Positions 8,596-16,215 of a stretch of 64,000 bases of DNA are shown here, piece by piece. The stretch's first letter is position 1. Every line of letters starts with the position of its first letter. The notes beneath the pieces are model-generated. The model ran no database searches. It worked only from the letters and a program-made list of their open reading frames with translations, and was not told the DNA's origin. The stretch comes from Mycolicibacter hiberniae (GTDB taxonomy: Bacteria; Actinomycetota; Actinomycetes; Mycobacteriales; Mycobacteriaceae): contig NZ_AP022609.1 of the NCBI RefSeq assembly GCF_010729485.1, forward strand, positions 248,001-312,000. Reading direction: 5' to 3'. The translations under genes and the position numbers were made by a program.

Positions 8596-9351
8596 ATGAT
8601 GCCTGACCCACTGGCACGCTCGGTGGTGCTCGTGACCGACTACCGGGTGCCGGACCCGGGCAGGGTCTGGCCGCTGGTGGAGCAGCACCGCGACAGCCTC
8701 GCCCGGCTGGGCGCCCACCACGTCCTCGTCTACACCTCGGCGGTGGAGCCGGGTCGGGTGCTGGCGGTGATGGCGATCGACGCCGTGCAGCCGATAACCG
8801 ACCTCCTGCGCCAGACCGGGTTCATGGCCTGGTTCGATGCCGTGGGCGTCATCGACATTCCGGCGGTGTTCGCCGGTTACCTGGTGCAGCGCATCGAGCT
8901 CACCGATCCGGTCGATGCGAGCGCCACCTCGACTCCGGCGAGCCTCGCCGAACCGCCCGGCTCATGGGGCGGTTCCGGCTTCACCTCGACTCCGCCGGCC
9001 CGGGGGCCGACTCCGGCGAGCCTCGCCGAACCGCCCGGGGAGGTGGTTGCGGCGGTCGCCGAAGTCGCCGACCCCCAGACGCTGATCGCCCACGTCCAAG
9101 GCACCACGAAGCAATTCCATGCCGCCGGCATCCGGAGGATCTGGATTTTTCAGGCCTTCGACAACCCGCGGGAGATGTTCATGCTGCAGGAGGCCGCCGA
9201 GGGCGTGGCCGAGCGCGCAGCGGTGCGCTGGATCGACGAACCCGAGTTCGCCGCCGAGTGGATCACCCGAGCCGGCGTCGGCATCTATCCGCCGGTGTTC
9301 GTCGGCCGGCTCGCGCAACTGATGCGCGTGGGCGACGACACCGCCGACTGA
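8596..9351 (+). CDS. Unknown two-domain protein with repeated linker
   Basis: About 251 residues built from two similar-sized alpha/beta halves (about 1-100 and 150-250) joined by a Pro/Ser/Ala-rich linker. The halves look like dimeric alpha-beta barrel (EthD/ABM-like) domains, but this is a weak impression. The linker contains the ten-residue segment TPASLAEPPG twice, from an exact 30-base DNA repeat. Start is ATG 8596 (ATG 8599 also possible); there is no strong ribosome site. The gene ends 4 bases before the stop of the convergent gene on the minus strand, leaving no room for a terminator. Confidence 0.6.
   Translation: MMPDPLARSVVLVTDYRVPDPGRVWPLVEQHRDSLARLGAHHVLVYTSAVEPGRVLAVMAIDAVQPITDLLRQTGFMAWFDAVGVIDIPAVFAGYLVQRIELTDPVDASATSTPASLAEPPGSWGGSGFTSTPPARGPTPASLAEPPGEVVAAVAEVADPQTLIAHVQGTTKQFHAAGIRRIWIFQAFDNPREMFMLQEAAEGVAERAAVRWIDEPEFAAEWITRAGVGIYPPVFVGRLAQLMRVGDDTAD
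8931..9038. repeat. Two 30-bp direct repeats with hairpin cores inside a gene
   Basis: The same 30 bases occur at 8931-8960 and 9009-9038, 78 bp apart, so the repeat keeps the reading frame. Each copy holds the near-palindrome GGCGAG-C-CTCGCC, and GAACCGCC in copy one pairs with GGCGGTTC downstream. A shorter repeat (CACCTCGACTCC) precedes the first copy and recurs in between. It resembles a REP-like element lodged in frame between two protein domains. Confidence 0.65.
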
Positions 9352-9355
9352 GCCC

Positions 9356-9658
9356 TCAGTCGCTGGCGGGCAGCGGCTTTGCTTCCTTGATGGTCAGCGG
9401 CACACTGCCGATGCTCAGGGTCCCGGCGCCGGCCTTGGTCACCAGCAGCTCGGCGCCGGCCTCGTCGACGTAGCGCTTGCCCATCACCGACCCGGCGGAG
9501 AACTCCGGGTCGAGCACTGCGCTGTCCGATGCGGCCTCGTCCAGCGGCACCATCGGGGCGCCGCCGGCGCGCAGGTCTTCGAGGCTGTCGGCGGTTTTGA
9601 CGACGATCACCTGCGTGTCGCAAACCTGGCTCTTCAGACGAGTACCGGACTTGATCAT
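9356..9658 (-). CDS. Small conserved protein paired with acyl-CoA ligase
   Basis: A 100-residue protein of unknown function whose ATG overlaps the ligase stop (ATGA), so it is translated with it. It starts MIKSGTRLKSQVCDTQVIVV and contains LRAGGAPM and a GKRYVDEAGAELLVTKAGAGTLS stretch that looks like a compact beta-rich domain. It has one Cys and no signal or membrane segment. The tight coupling suggests an accessory or carrier-like partner of the ligase, but nothing in the sequence proves this. Confidence 0.65.
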   Translation of the reverse strand: MIKSGTRLKSQVCDTQVIVVKTADSLEDLRAGGAPMVPLDEAASDSAVLDPEFSAGSVMGKRYVDEAGAELLVTKAGAGTLSIGSVPLTIKEAKPLPASD

Positions 9659-11172
9659 TGCGCCCCTTCGGTATTCACGGTCTGCAGTTCTTCGGTCAGT
9701 CCCGATACCAGTTCCCGGCGCAGCACCTTGCCCGTCGGGGTGGTCGGCAACTCCGCCCGGAATACCACCCGGTCCGGAGTGCGGGAGCCGCGAAGCTGCT
9801 CCCGAACATACTCGCGCAGCGCTTCGGCATCCGGCGACGCACCGGGCGCCGGCACCACGCACGCGACGATGATCTGCCCCCACTCGGGGTCGGGAGCGCC
9901 GACCACCGCCACCTCGAGGACCTCGGGGTGCTCGACCAGCACGTCCTCGATCTCGGCAGGGGCGATGTTCTCCCCGCCGCGGATGATCGTGTCGTCGGAG
10001 CGGCCGATGATGAACAGGTAGCCCTCCTCGTCGAGGACGGCGAGATCGCGGGTGGGAAACCAGCCCTGCGCGTCAAGCACCGAGCCGATTCCGGTGTAGG
10101 TGCCCGACACCTGCTCGCCGCGGACATACAGTTCACCGGGCTGCCCCGGCTCGAGCGCCCGGCCTTCCTCGTCGCGGATGACGGCCTCGATCCCGGGCAC
10201 CGGGCGCCCCACCGAGCCCAGCCGCTTGCGGATGGCTTCGTCGCTGGAGGCATGGGCGGTGCGGTGGTCCTCGGGGGTCAGCACCGCGACCGTCGAACTG
10301 GTCTCGGTCAGCCCGTAAGCGTTGACGAAGCCCACCTCGGGCAACAGTTCCAGTGCCCGGCGCACCAGCGGCAGCGCCACCTTGGAGCCGCCGTAGGCGA
10401 GGTTGCGCAGGGCGGGCAGCGGGGTGGGACTGGCTTCGAGCTCAGAGACGATGCGCTCCAGCATGGTCGGCACCACCGTCGCGGTGGTGACGGCTTCGGT
10501 GCTGGCCAACCGAATCCATTCGCCGGCGCTGAACCGGCGCAGATACACCATTCTGCGGCCCGCATACAGGTTGCTCAGCGCCGCGCCGACACCGGCGATG
10601 TGGTACGGCGGCACACAGATCAGCGCGGCGTCGGTGGGATCGGCCGAACCGAACTCGACGGTGCCGGTCACGTAACTGGTCAGGTTGTTATGCGTCAGCT
10701 CAACGGCTTTGGGCTTGGAGGTGGTGCCGGACGTGAACAGCACCACCGCCACGTCGTCGGGATCGGGCCACGGCACGGCTGGCGCGGTGCTCTGGGTGCG
10801 GGCGCAGAAGGTGTCCGAATCCATCACCGCGACACCGATGTCGCCCACCACGTCGCGGTATTCCTTGTCGACCACGATCAGCGGCCGGGGCAGGCGCTCG
10901 ATCAGCTCCCGCAGCGATTGGCCGCTGAGCCGGTAATTCAGCGGTGCCAGCGGACGCCCCGCGCGGGCACAGGAGAACAGCAGCAGCGGCAACATGTCGC
11001 CGCCCATGCCGACGTAGGCGACGCTGTCGGCGCCGGTCTCGTCGATCACCCCTGCGCCGGCATCGGCCAGGGCATTGAGTTCGGCGGTGGTGTAACGCGC
11101 GGTCTCGGAGACGACGGCGACCCGGTCCGGGTCCATCGACACCGCCATCTCCAGCAGCAGCGAGATACTCAC
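9655..11172 (-). CDS. Acyl-CoA synthetase / AMP-dependent CoA ligase (FadD-like)
   Basis: ANL-family ligase of 505 residues that activates a carboxylic acid through an acyl-AMP to the CoA thioester. Motifs in order: P-loop VVLFTSGTTSKPK, YGLTETSS, the TRDLAVLDEEGYLFIIGR hinge region, RGGENIAPAEIED, and the C-terminal catalytic lysine in PTGKVLRREL. GTG 11172 has a GAGGG site 7 bases upstream. The gene is transcribed away from the hydratase at 11269 from a shared intergenic region. It probably provides CoA activation for the pathway of this cluster. Confidence 0.9.
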   Translation of the reverse strand: MSISLLLEMAVSMDPDRVAVVSETARYTTAELNALADAGAGVIDETGADSVAYVGMGGDMLPLLLFSCARAGRPLAPLNYRLSGQSLRELIERLPRPLIVVDKEYRDVVGDIGVAVMDSDTFCARTQSTAPAVPWPDPDDVAVVLFTSGTTSKPKAVELTHNNLTSYVTGTVEFGSADPTDAALICVPPYHIAGVGAALSNLYAGRRMVYLRRFSAGEWIRLASTEAVTTATVVPTMLERIVSELEASPTPLPALRNLAYGGSKVALPLVRRALELLPEVGFVNAYGLTETSSTVAVLTPEDHRTAHASSDEAIRKRLGSVGRPVPGIEAVIRDEEGRALEPGQPGELYVRGEQVSGTYTGIGSVLDAQGWFPTRDLAVLDEEGYLFIIGRSDDTIIRGGENIAPAEIEDVLVEHPEVLEVAVVGAPDPEWGQIIVACVVPAPGASPDAEALREYVREQLRGSRTPDRVVFRAELPTTPTGKVLRRELVSGLTEELQTVNTEGAQ

Positions 11173-11268
11173 GGCTCAGCCCTCATGAGAACGACATTAT
11201 CAGTTTCCGGAAGTAGAGCTGCCGCACAGGCGGCCCGCGATCCGGTGCTGGGTAGGCTGACGCGCGAG
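11173..11268. promoter_or_regulatory. Divergent promoter region with TTCCGGAA palindrome
   Basis: On the minus strand GATAAT (11196-11201) is a good -10 for the ligase gene, and the perfect palindrome TTCCGGAA (11205-11212) lies just upstream of it. On the plus strand TAGGCT (11253-11258) precedes ATG 11269 by 10 bases and could serve the hydratase operon. The palindrome is a candidate shared operator. Confidence 0.45.
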
Positions 11269-12225
11269 ATGATCCGCACGGTTGACCTCGACGAATCCGA
11301 AGACCAGCTCGACGCCGAGCCCGGCGCCGGGATCATCGTCGCGACCGGCAGCCGGCTCGGTACGACCCACGCCCGACGCTGGCTGGAGCGGGCCACCTTC
11401 ACGCTCTCCGAGACCGACACCGCCGACCGCCGGGTGATCACCGTCGCCTCGGTGCCCGAGGCGCTCACCGAGATCGCCGACCGCTGCCGGTGGCGGCCAC
11501 ACGCCGCGGCCATCTGCGACGACGTGCTGCGCGCGGTGGATCCCGCCGCGCCGGCCTCGGCCGGGCTCACCACCGAATCCCTGGCCTACTCGGTGCTGCA
11601 GGCCGGCCCGGAGTTCGCCGACTGGCTGGCCGCGCGCGGGCCCGCCGATGCGCCGCAGACCGCCGAGCCGATGCTGCTCGACCGCGACGGCGACACCCTG
11701 CGGCTGCGCTTCAACCGGGCGCAGCGCCACAACGCCTTCGACAACGCGACCCGGGCGGTGCTCCTCGACGGGCTGGCCGTCGCCGCCGCCGACCCCGCGA
11801 TCGACGAAGTGGTGCTCAGCGGCGTCGGGCCGTCGTTCTGCAGCGGCGGTGATCTCGCCGAGTTCGGCGGTTTCACCGATGTGCCCAGCGCGCACCTGGC
11901 ACGCACCCGGCACAGCCCCGCGCGGGCCCTCGACGCGCTGACCGGCCGGCTCGGCGCCCGCTGCCGCGCCGAGATCCACGGCCAGGTGCTGGGCAGTGGT
12001 CTGGAGATGGCTGCTTTCTGCGGGCGGGTGCGGGCGGACCCCGACACCGTGCTGGGCCTGCCCGAGCTGAACCTGGGGCTGATTCCCGGCGCCGGCGGCA
12101 CGGTCAGCGTGACGCGGCGCATCGGCCGCTGGCGCACCGCCTACCTCATCCTGTCGGGCCGCACCATCGACGCGCAGACGGCGCTGCGGTGGGGCCTGGT
12201 CGACGAGATCGCCCCGGTGCCGTGA
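11269..12225 (+). CDS. Enoyl-CoA hydratase family protein with N-terminal extension
   Basis: About 318 residues. The C-terminal 180 or so form a crotonase core: FNRAQRHNAFDN, oxyanion hole SFCSGGDLAEFG, GSGLEMAAFCGRV, and LPELNLGLIPGAGG with the catalytic-type Glu retained. The first 140 residues have no motif I recognise and are longer than in a normal hydratase. I prefer ATG 11269, close behind a TAGGCT -10; ATG 11185 in frame adds 28 residues that run through the divergent promoter. Its stop overlaps the next GTG (GTGA). It could be a specialised hydratase or ring/thioester hydrolase of the cluster. Confidence 0.75.
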   Translation: MIRTVDLDESEDQLDAEPGAGIIVATGSRLGTTHARRWLERATFTLSETDTADRRVITVASVPEALTEIADRCRWRPHAAAICDDVLRAVDPAAPASAGLTTESLAYSVLQAGPEFADWLAARGPADAPQTAEPMLLDRDGDTLRLRFNRAQRHNAFDNATRAVLLDGLAVAAADPAIDEVVLSGVGPSFCSGGDLAEFGGFTDVPSAHLARTRHSPARALDALTGRLGARCRAEIHGQVLGSGLEMAAFCGRVRADPDTVLGLPELNLGLIPGAGGTVSVTRRIGRWRTAYLILSGRTIDAQTALRWGLVDEIAPVP

Positions 12226-13397
12226 CGCAGGCGGCCTGGGGCGCGTCAGGCTTGGCCTGGCTGACCGGGCGGCCCGACGGCGCCGCGGACTTCTCCCGGG
12301 CCGCGGTACTGCAGCGCTGCGGGCAGCGGTTGGCTCGCTTCACCGCCGCGACCGGGGTGGCGGCCGACGCCGGGCAGTTGCTGGCCGGCCGTGCCGGGCT
12401 GCTCGGCTTCACCCGCGCCGGGCGCATCTCCGCCGGAGGAGCGTCGCGCCTGCTGGCCGCGGCGGACGGCTGGTGGGCGCTGACCCTGTCACGGCCCGAC
12501 GACATCGACGCCGTACCCGCTTTGATCGAATCCGACGGCGCGCAGCCGTGGGATGCCATCGCCGCGTGGGCAGCGCAGCGGCCGGTGAGCCAGGCCGTGG
12601 AGCGGGCCAGGCTGCTCGACCTGCCCGCCGCCGCACTGGGGGAGACCGCTGCCGGTGCACCGGTGATCCGCCGGGCCGGTGCGGCGGGCCCCGGCCGCGG
12701 GGTGCGTGGCGCCCTGGTGGTCGACCTCACCGCACTGTGGGCCGGGCCGCTGTGCGGTCGCCTGCTGGCGCAGGCCGGCGCGACGGTGGTCAAGGTGGAG
12801 AGCCCGTCCCGCCCGGACGGCACCCGCCGCGGGCCCAGCACGTTCTTTGACTGGATGAACGCCGGAAAGCTTTCCTGCTCGCTGGATTTCGACCGCGACT
12901 CGCAGACCCTGGCCCAGCTGCTGGCGGCCGCCGACGTGGTGCTGGAAGGCTCGCGCCCGGCGGCGCTGGCCCGCCGCGGTCTGGGGCCCTTCGACGTCGC
13001 GGGCCGGCCCGGCCGGGTGTGGCTGCAGATCACCGCGCACGGCGCCCGGGCCGGCTACCCGGGCTTCGGCGACGACGCCGCGGTCGCCGGCGGCCTGGTG
13101 GGCAGCGACGGCCGGGGCGGTCCGGTGTTCTGCGCCGACGCGATCGCCGACCCGTTGACGGGCATCGAGGCGGCGGTGCACGTCGTCGACGCGCTGGCCC
13201 GCGGTGGCGGCGAGGTGATCACGCTGGCGCTGTCCGCCGTCGCCGCCGGATACGCCGCACTGCCCTGCCAGGCCGGCTCCGGTGCGGTGCCGGTGCTGGC
13301 GCCCGCACCCCCGCCCATCGCGGCCCGCGGGCCGGCGCTGGGGGCCGACAACGCCCGGATCGCGCAGCTGACAGCCCGGGCGGAGGCGCAGTGCTGA
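12222..13397 (+). CDS. Family III CoA-transferase, domain order apparently permuted
   Basis: 391 residues. The segment that normally opens CaiB/BaiF proteins (LDL..VLAGP..GRLLADLGADVIKVE) appears here only at about residues 165-205 (LVVDLTALWAGPLCGRLLAQ, then GATVVKVE). The aspartate motif follows (FCADAIADPLTG, about residue 310). The first 160 residues (WWALTLSRPDDID, WAAQRPVSQAVERARLLDLPAA) read like the small domain that normally lies C-terminal. This suggests a circularly permuted or half-swapped CoA-transferase. It starts on a GTG overlapping the hydratase stop, and the amidohydrolase start overlaps its own end by 7 bases. Confidence 0.72.
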   Translation: MTQAAWGASGLAWLTGRPDGAADFSRAAVLQRCGQRLARFTAATGVAADAGQLLAGRAGLLGFTRAGRISAGGASRLLAAADGWWALTLSRPDDIDAVPALIESDGAQPWDAIAAWAAQRPVSQAVERARLLDLPAAALGETAAGAPVIRRAGAAGPGRGVRGALVVDLTALWAGPLCGRLLAQAGATVVKVESPSRPDGTRRGPSTFFDWMNAGKLSCSLDFDRDSQTLAQLLAAADVVLEGSRPAALARRGLGPFDVAGRPGRVWLQITAHGARAGYPGFGDDAAVAGGLVGSDGRGGPVFCADAIADPLTGIEAAVHVVDALARGGGEVITLALSAVAAGYAALPCQAGSGAVPVLAPAPPPIAARGPALGADNARIAQLTARAEAQC

Positions 13398-14722
13398 TCC
13401 GGCGAGCCGTGCTGCTGGACGGGACGCCGGTCGACATCCGGCTCGGTGCCGGCATCGAGCAGGTCGCCCCGGCATTGCGGGCGCGACGCGGCGAACAGGT
13501 TCTCGACGCCCGGGGCGCCACGGTGATTCCCGGCCTGCACGACCACCACGTGCACCTGAGATCGGCGGCGGCAGCACTGGATTCGGTGCGCCTGGGCCCA
13601 CCGCAGGTACACAGTCAGACGGACTTGGCGGCGACGCTGGCCGCCGCGCAACCCGGGCCGGACGGCTGGGTGCGGGCCTACGGCTATCACGAATCGGTGG
13701 CCGGGGAGCTGACCGCGCAGCTGCTGGACCGGTACTGCCCGCACCTACCGGTTCGGGTGGCGCATCGCAGCGGCGCGCTGTGGGTGCTCAACTCGGCCGG
13801 TCTGGCCAGCTCCGGAATGACCGGCCACCCCGACGGCCGGCTGCTGCGGGCGCACGGCGATCCGGCGCCCCGGCTGCCACTGCGGGAACCCGCCCTGGCG
13901 AGGTTGAGCCGAGAGCTGGCGGCGCGCGGCGTCACTGGAGTCACCGAGGCCACCCCGGGGCACACCGACGCCGACATCGCTGCCTTCGCCGCGGCACGCA
14001 GCCGCGGCGACCTGCTGCAGCGACTGCACTGCCTGGCACCGGCCGGCACCGCCACGCCTGCCGAGGTCACCCTGGGACCGATGAAGGTCATCCTCGATGA
14101 CGAGCGCCTGGACTTGGACGCACTCGTCGCGCTGATGCGCGACACCCATGCCCGCCGGCATGGCGTGGCGGTGCACTGTGTCACCGACGCCCAGCTCGCC
14201 GTCGCGATCGCCGCCTGGCAGGCCGCCGGTACGCACCCCGACGACCGGATGGAACACGCGGCGGTGGTGCCCGACGATCGGCTGACCGACTTGGCCGCGC
14301 TCGGGATCACCGTTGTCACCCAGCCCAACTTCGTCGCCGAGCGCGGCGACCACTACCTCACGGGCGTCGAACCCGACCGCCACCACGAACTGTGGCGGGT
14401 TGCGTCGTTGCGGTGCAACGCGATACCGGTGGCGTTGTCCACCGACGCGCCCTTCGGCGACAGCGACCCCTGGGCGGCCATGCGCGCGGCGGTGCACCGG
14501 CGCACCCCAGGCGGCGCCGTGCTGGGACCGGGGGAGCGGATCTCGGCGGGCGCCGCCCTGCGCGGATTCGCCGGCCGCGCCGACCGGCCCGCGACCGCGC
14601 GCGCTGTGGCAGCCGGCGAACCCGGCGACCTCTGCCTGCTCGACGGTGATCCGCTGGCCCTCGACGCCGGTCTGGTGGCCGTGACGATCGTCGCCGGTGC
14701 CGTGGTGCACGACGGTCGGTAG
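13391..14722 (+). CDS. Amidohydrolase family protein
   Basis: 443-residue metal-dependent hydrolase of the amidohydrolase-3 (YtcJ-like) group. Metal and catalytic motifs are visible: HDHHVHL near residue 52, AVHCVTD, a glutamate-histidine in MEHAAVV, and STDAPFGDSDPW near the end. A dihydroorotase-style beta-sandwich (VLLDGTPVDIRLGAG ... GDLCLLDGDPL) wraps both ends. The GTG start 13391 overlaps the CoA-transferase by 7 bases, and GGAGG (13382-13386) lies just upstream. It may release the free acid that the ligase or CoA-transferases then activate; the natural substrate is unknown. Confidence 0.82.
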   Translation: MLIRRAVLLDGTPVDIRLGAGIEQVAPALRARRGEQVLDARGATVIPGLHDHHVHLRSAAAALDSVRLGPPQVHSQTDLAATLAAAQPGPDGWVRAYGYHESVAGELTAQLLDRYCPHLPVRVAHRSGALWVLNSAGLASSGMTGHPDGRLLRAHGDPAPRLPLREPALARLSRELAARGVTGVTEATPGHTDADIAAFAAARSRGDLLQRLHCLAPAGTATPAEVTLGPMKVILDDERLDLDALVALMRDTHARRHGVAVHCVTDAQLAVAIAAWQAAGTHPDDRMEHAAVVPDDRLTDLAALGITVVTQPNFVAERGDHYLTGVEPDRHHELWRVASLRCNAIPVALSTDAPFGDSDPWAAMRAAVHRRTPGGAVLGPGERISAGAALRGFAGRADRPATARAVAAGEPGDLCLLDGDPLALDAGLVAVTIVAGAVVHDGR

Positions 14723-14757
14723 CCTAGCTAGATAACTGGAGTTCGAGAGAGGCATAA

Positions 14758-15672
14758 ATGACGCGCACCGACAGCGACAGCTGGGACCTGGCCACCAGTG
14801 TGGGGGCCACCGCGACCATGGTGGCCGCGCAGCGTGCCCTGGCCACCGCGGGGCCGGACAAGCTGATCGACGACCCCTGGGCGGCGCCGCTGGTGCGAGC
14901 CGTGGGCATCGACTTCTTCACCCGGATGGTCGACGGCGATATTCCCGTGGTCGAAGGCGGCGACTACGACCCGGTCGCGATGGCGCACGGCATGGGCGTG
15001 CGGACCCGGTTCTTCGACGATCACTTCCTGTCGGCGGCGCGCAGCGGCATCCGCCAGGCGGTGATCCTCGCCTCCGGCCTGGACTCCCGGGCCTACCGGC
15101 TGGACTGGCCGGCCGGCACCGTGGTCTATGAGGTCGACCTGCCCGAGGTCATCGACTTCAAGACCCGCACCTTGGGCGACTTGGGCGCCCAGCCGACCGC
15201 GCAGCGCCGCACCGTCGCCATCGACCTGCGCGACGACTGGCCGACCGCGTTGCGGGCCGCCGGTTTCGACCCGCAGGCGCCCACCGTGTGGAGCGCGGAG
15301 GGCCTGCTGATCTACCTGCAGCCCGAGGCCCAGGATGCCCTGTTCGACACCATCAAGTCGCTGAGCGCACCGGGCAGCCGGGTGGCGTGCGAGTTCATCG
15401 GCGACACCTCGGTGTTCGCCGGCCCCGAGTGGCGCGCCCACCGGGAGAAGATGTCGGCGCTGGGATTCCAGGTGGAGATCGGCGATCTGATCTACCACGG
15501 CGAACGCAACCACATCGTGGAGTACCTGACCGCCGCCGGCTGGACGGTCACGGGCCGCCAGGTGCGCGAGCTCTACGCCGAGTGCGGCCTGGAGTACGGG
15601 GACGACGAACTGGCGATCGCCTTTGACGACTTGACCTATCTGAGCGCCGTGCTCGACGAGCCGTCGGTATGA
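14758..15672 (+). CDS. SAM-dependent methyltransferase (mycobacterial leucine carboxyl methyltransferase-like)
   Basis: 304 residues, matching the large mycobacterial family of putative class I methyltransferases. The family signature is complete: [19 protein letters not shown] at the N terminus, [10 protein letters not shown], the SAM-binding [25 protein letters not shown], and [22 protein letters not shown] site precedes ATG 14758, and a TAG-rich stretch (14720-14735) may hold a promoter. The acceptor is unknown for most members. It stands alone, between the catabolic cluster and the tRNA genes. Confidence 0.88.
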   Translation: MTRTDSDSWDLATSVGATATMVAAQRALATAGPDKLIDDPWAAPLVRAVGIDFFTRMVDGDIPVVEGGDYDPVAMAHGMGVRTRFFDDHFLSAARSGIRQAVILASGLDSRAYRLDWPAGTVVYEVDLPEVIDFKTRTLGDLGAQPTAQRRTVAIDLRDDWPTALRAAGFDPQAPTVWSAEGLLIYLQPEAQDALFDTIKSLSAPGSRVACEFIGDTSVFAGPEWRAHREKMSALGFQVEIGDLIYHGERNHIVEYLTAAGWTVTGRQVRELYAECGLEYGDDELAIAFDDLTYLSAVLDEPSV

Positions 15673-15722
15673 AACGGGTCACAGCCTGTGGGGCGCGACA
15701 AAGCGAGCGTCCGAACTTGGTG

Positions 15723-15798
15723 TGGTGCCCCCAGCAGGGCTCGAACCTGCGACCTGCGGATTAAAAGTCCGTAGCTCTACCAACTGAGCTATAGGGGC
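15723..15798 (-). tRNA. tRNA-Lys (anticodon TTT)
   Basis: A complete cloverleaf on the minus strand: acceptor GCCCCTA / TGGGGGC, D arm GCTC..GAGC, anticodon loop CTTTTAA with TTT, T arm with GGTTCGAGCCC, and an encoded CCA end (15723-15725). The body is 15726-15798. A TATCCT hexamer just upstream on the minus strand may be its -10. It is transcribed away from the other three tRNAs. Confidence 0.95.
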
Positions 15799-15849
15799 CG
15801 TGCTGGAACAGGATACTGCCTGCGCGCTCGGGCTCGATGGGGGCCGGGT

Positions 15850-15879
15850 TTGAGGTTTCGGTCCACCGTGCCCTAAGCT
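15850..15879 (+). promoter_or_regulatory. Promoter of the tRNA-Glu/Asp/Phe operon
   Basis: TTGAGG (15850-15855) and TAAGCT (15874-15879) with an 18-base spacer lie about 54 bases before tRNA-Glu, in the correct orientation to drive the three plus-strand tRNAs. Confidence 0.5.
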
Positions 15880-15932
15880 AGCGAAGCTCCCAACGAGAAC
15901 CGTTGCGAGTGCCTCGGAGAGATTCGGTTCTG

Positions 15933-16005
15933 GCCCCCATCGTCTAGTGGCCTAGGACGCCGCCCTTTCACGGCGGTAGCACGGGTTCGAATCCCGTTGG
16001 GGGTA
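15933..16005 (+). tRNA. tRNA-Glu (anticodon TTC)
   Basis: 73-base cloverleaf with acceptor GCCCCCA / TGGGGGT, anticodon stem CGCC..GGCG with loop CTTTCAC (TTC), and T loop GGTTCGAATCC. No CCA is encoded. First of three plus-strand tRNAs with spacers of about 33 and 29 bases. Confidence 0.96.
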
Positions 16006-16038
16006 CTCGCATCGTAGTAACAACGGAGCGAACAGCAA

Positions 16039-16112
16039 GGCCCTGTGGCGCAGTTGGTTAGCGCGCCGCCCTGTCACGGCGGAGGTCGCGGGTTCAAGTC
16101 CCGTCAGGGTCG
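16039..16112 (+). tRNA. tRNA-Asp (anticodon GTC)
   Basis: 74-base cloverleaf with acceptor GGCCCTG / CAGGGTC, anticodon loop CTGTCAC (GTC), T loop GGTTCAAGTCC and discriminator G as expected for Asp. Cotranscribed with tRNA-Glu and tRNA-Phe. Confidence 0.96.
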
Positions 16113-16141
16113 CTTTAACGGCGAGGCACCTGGTGCCTTCC

Positions 16142-16215
16142 GGCCAGGTAGCTCAGTTGGTACGAGCGTCCGCCTGAAAAGCGGAAGGTCGCCGGTTCGA
16201 TCCCGGCCCTGGCCA
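16142..16215 (+). tRNA. tRNA-Phe (anticodon GAA)
   Basis: 74-base cloverleaf with acceptor GGCCAGG / CCTGGCC, anticodon loop CTGAAAA (GAA), T loop GGTTCGATCCC and discriminator A. Last of the tRNA operon. I looked for a repeat of its 3' end that would mark an integrated element and saw none in the window. Confidence 0.96.

Noticed and set aside
9658..11268. Long plus-strand upstream extension of the 11269 hydratase
   Set aside because: It is antisense to the acyl-CoA ligase; only the part after the divergent promoter has crotonase similarity.
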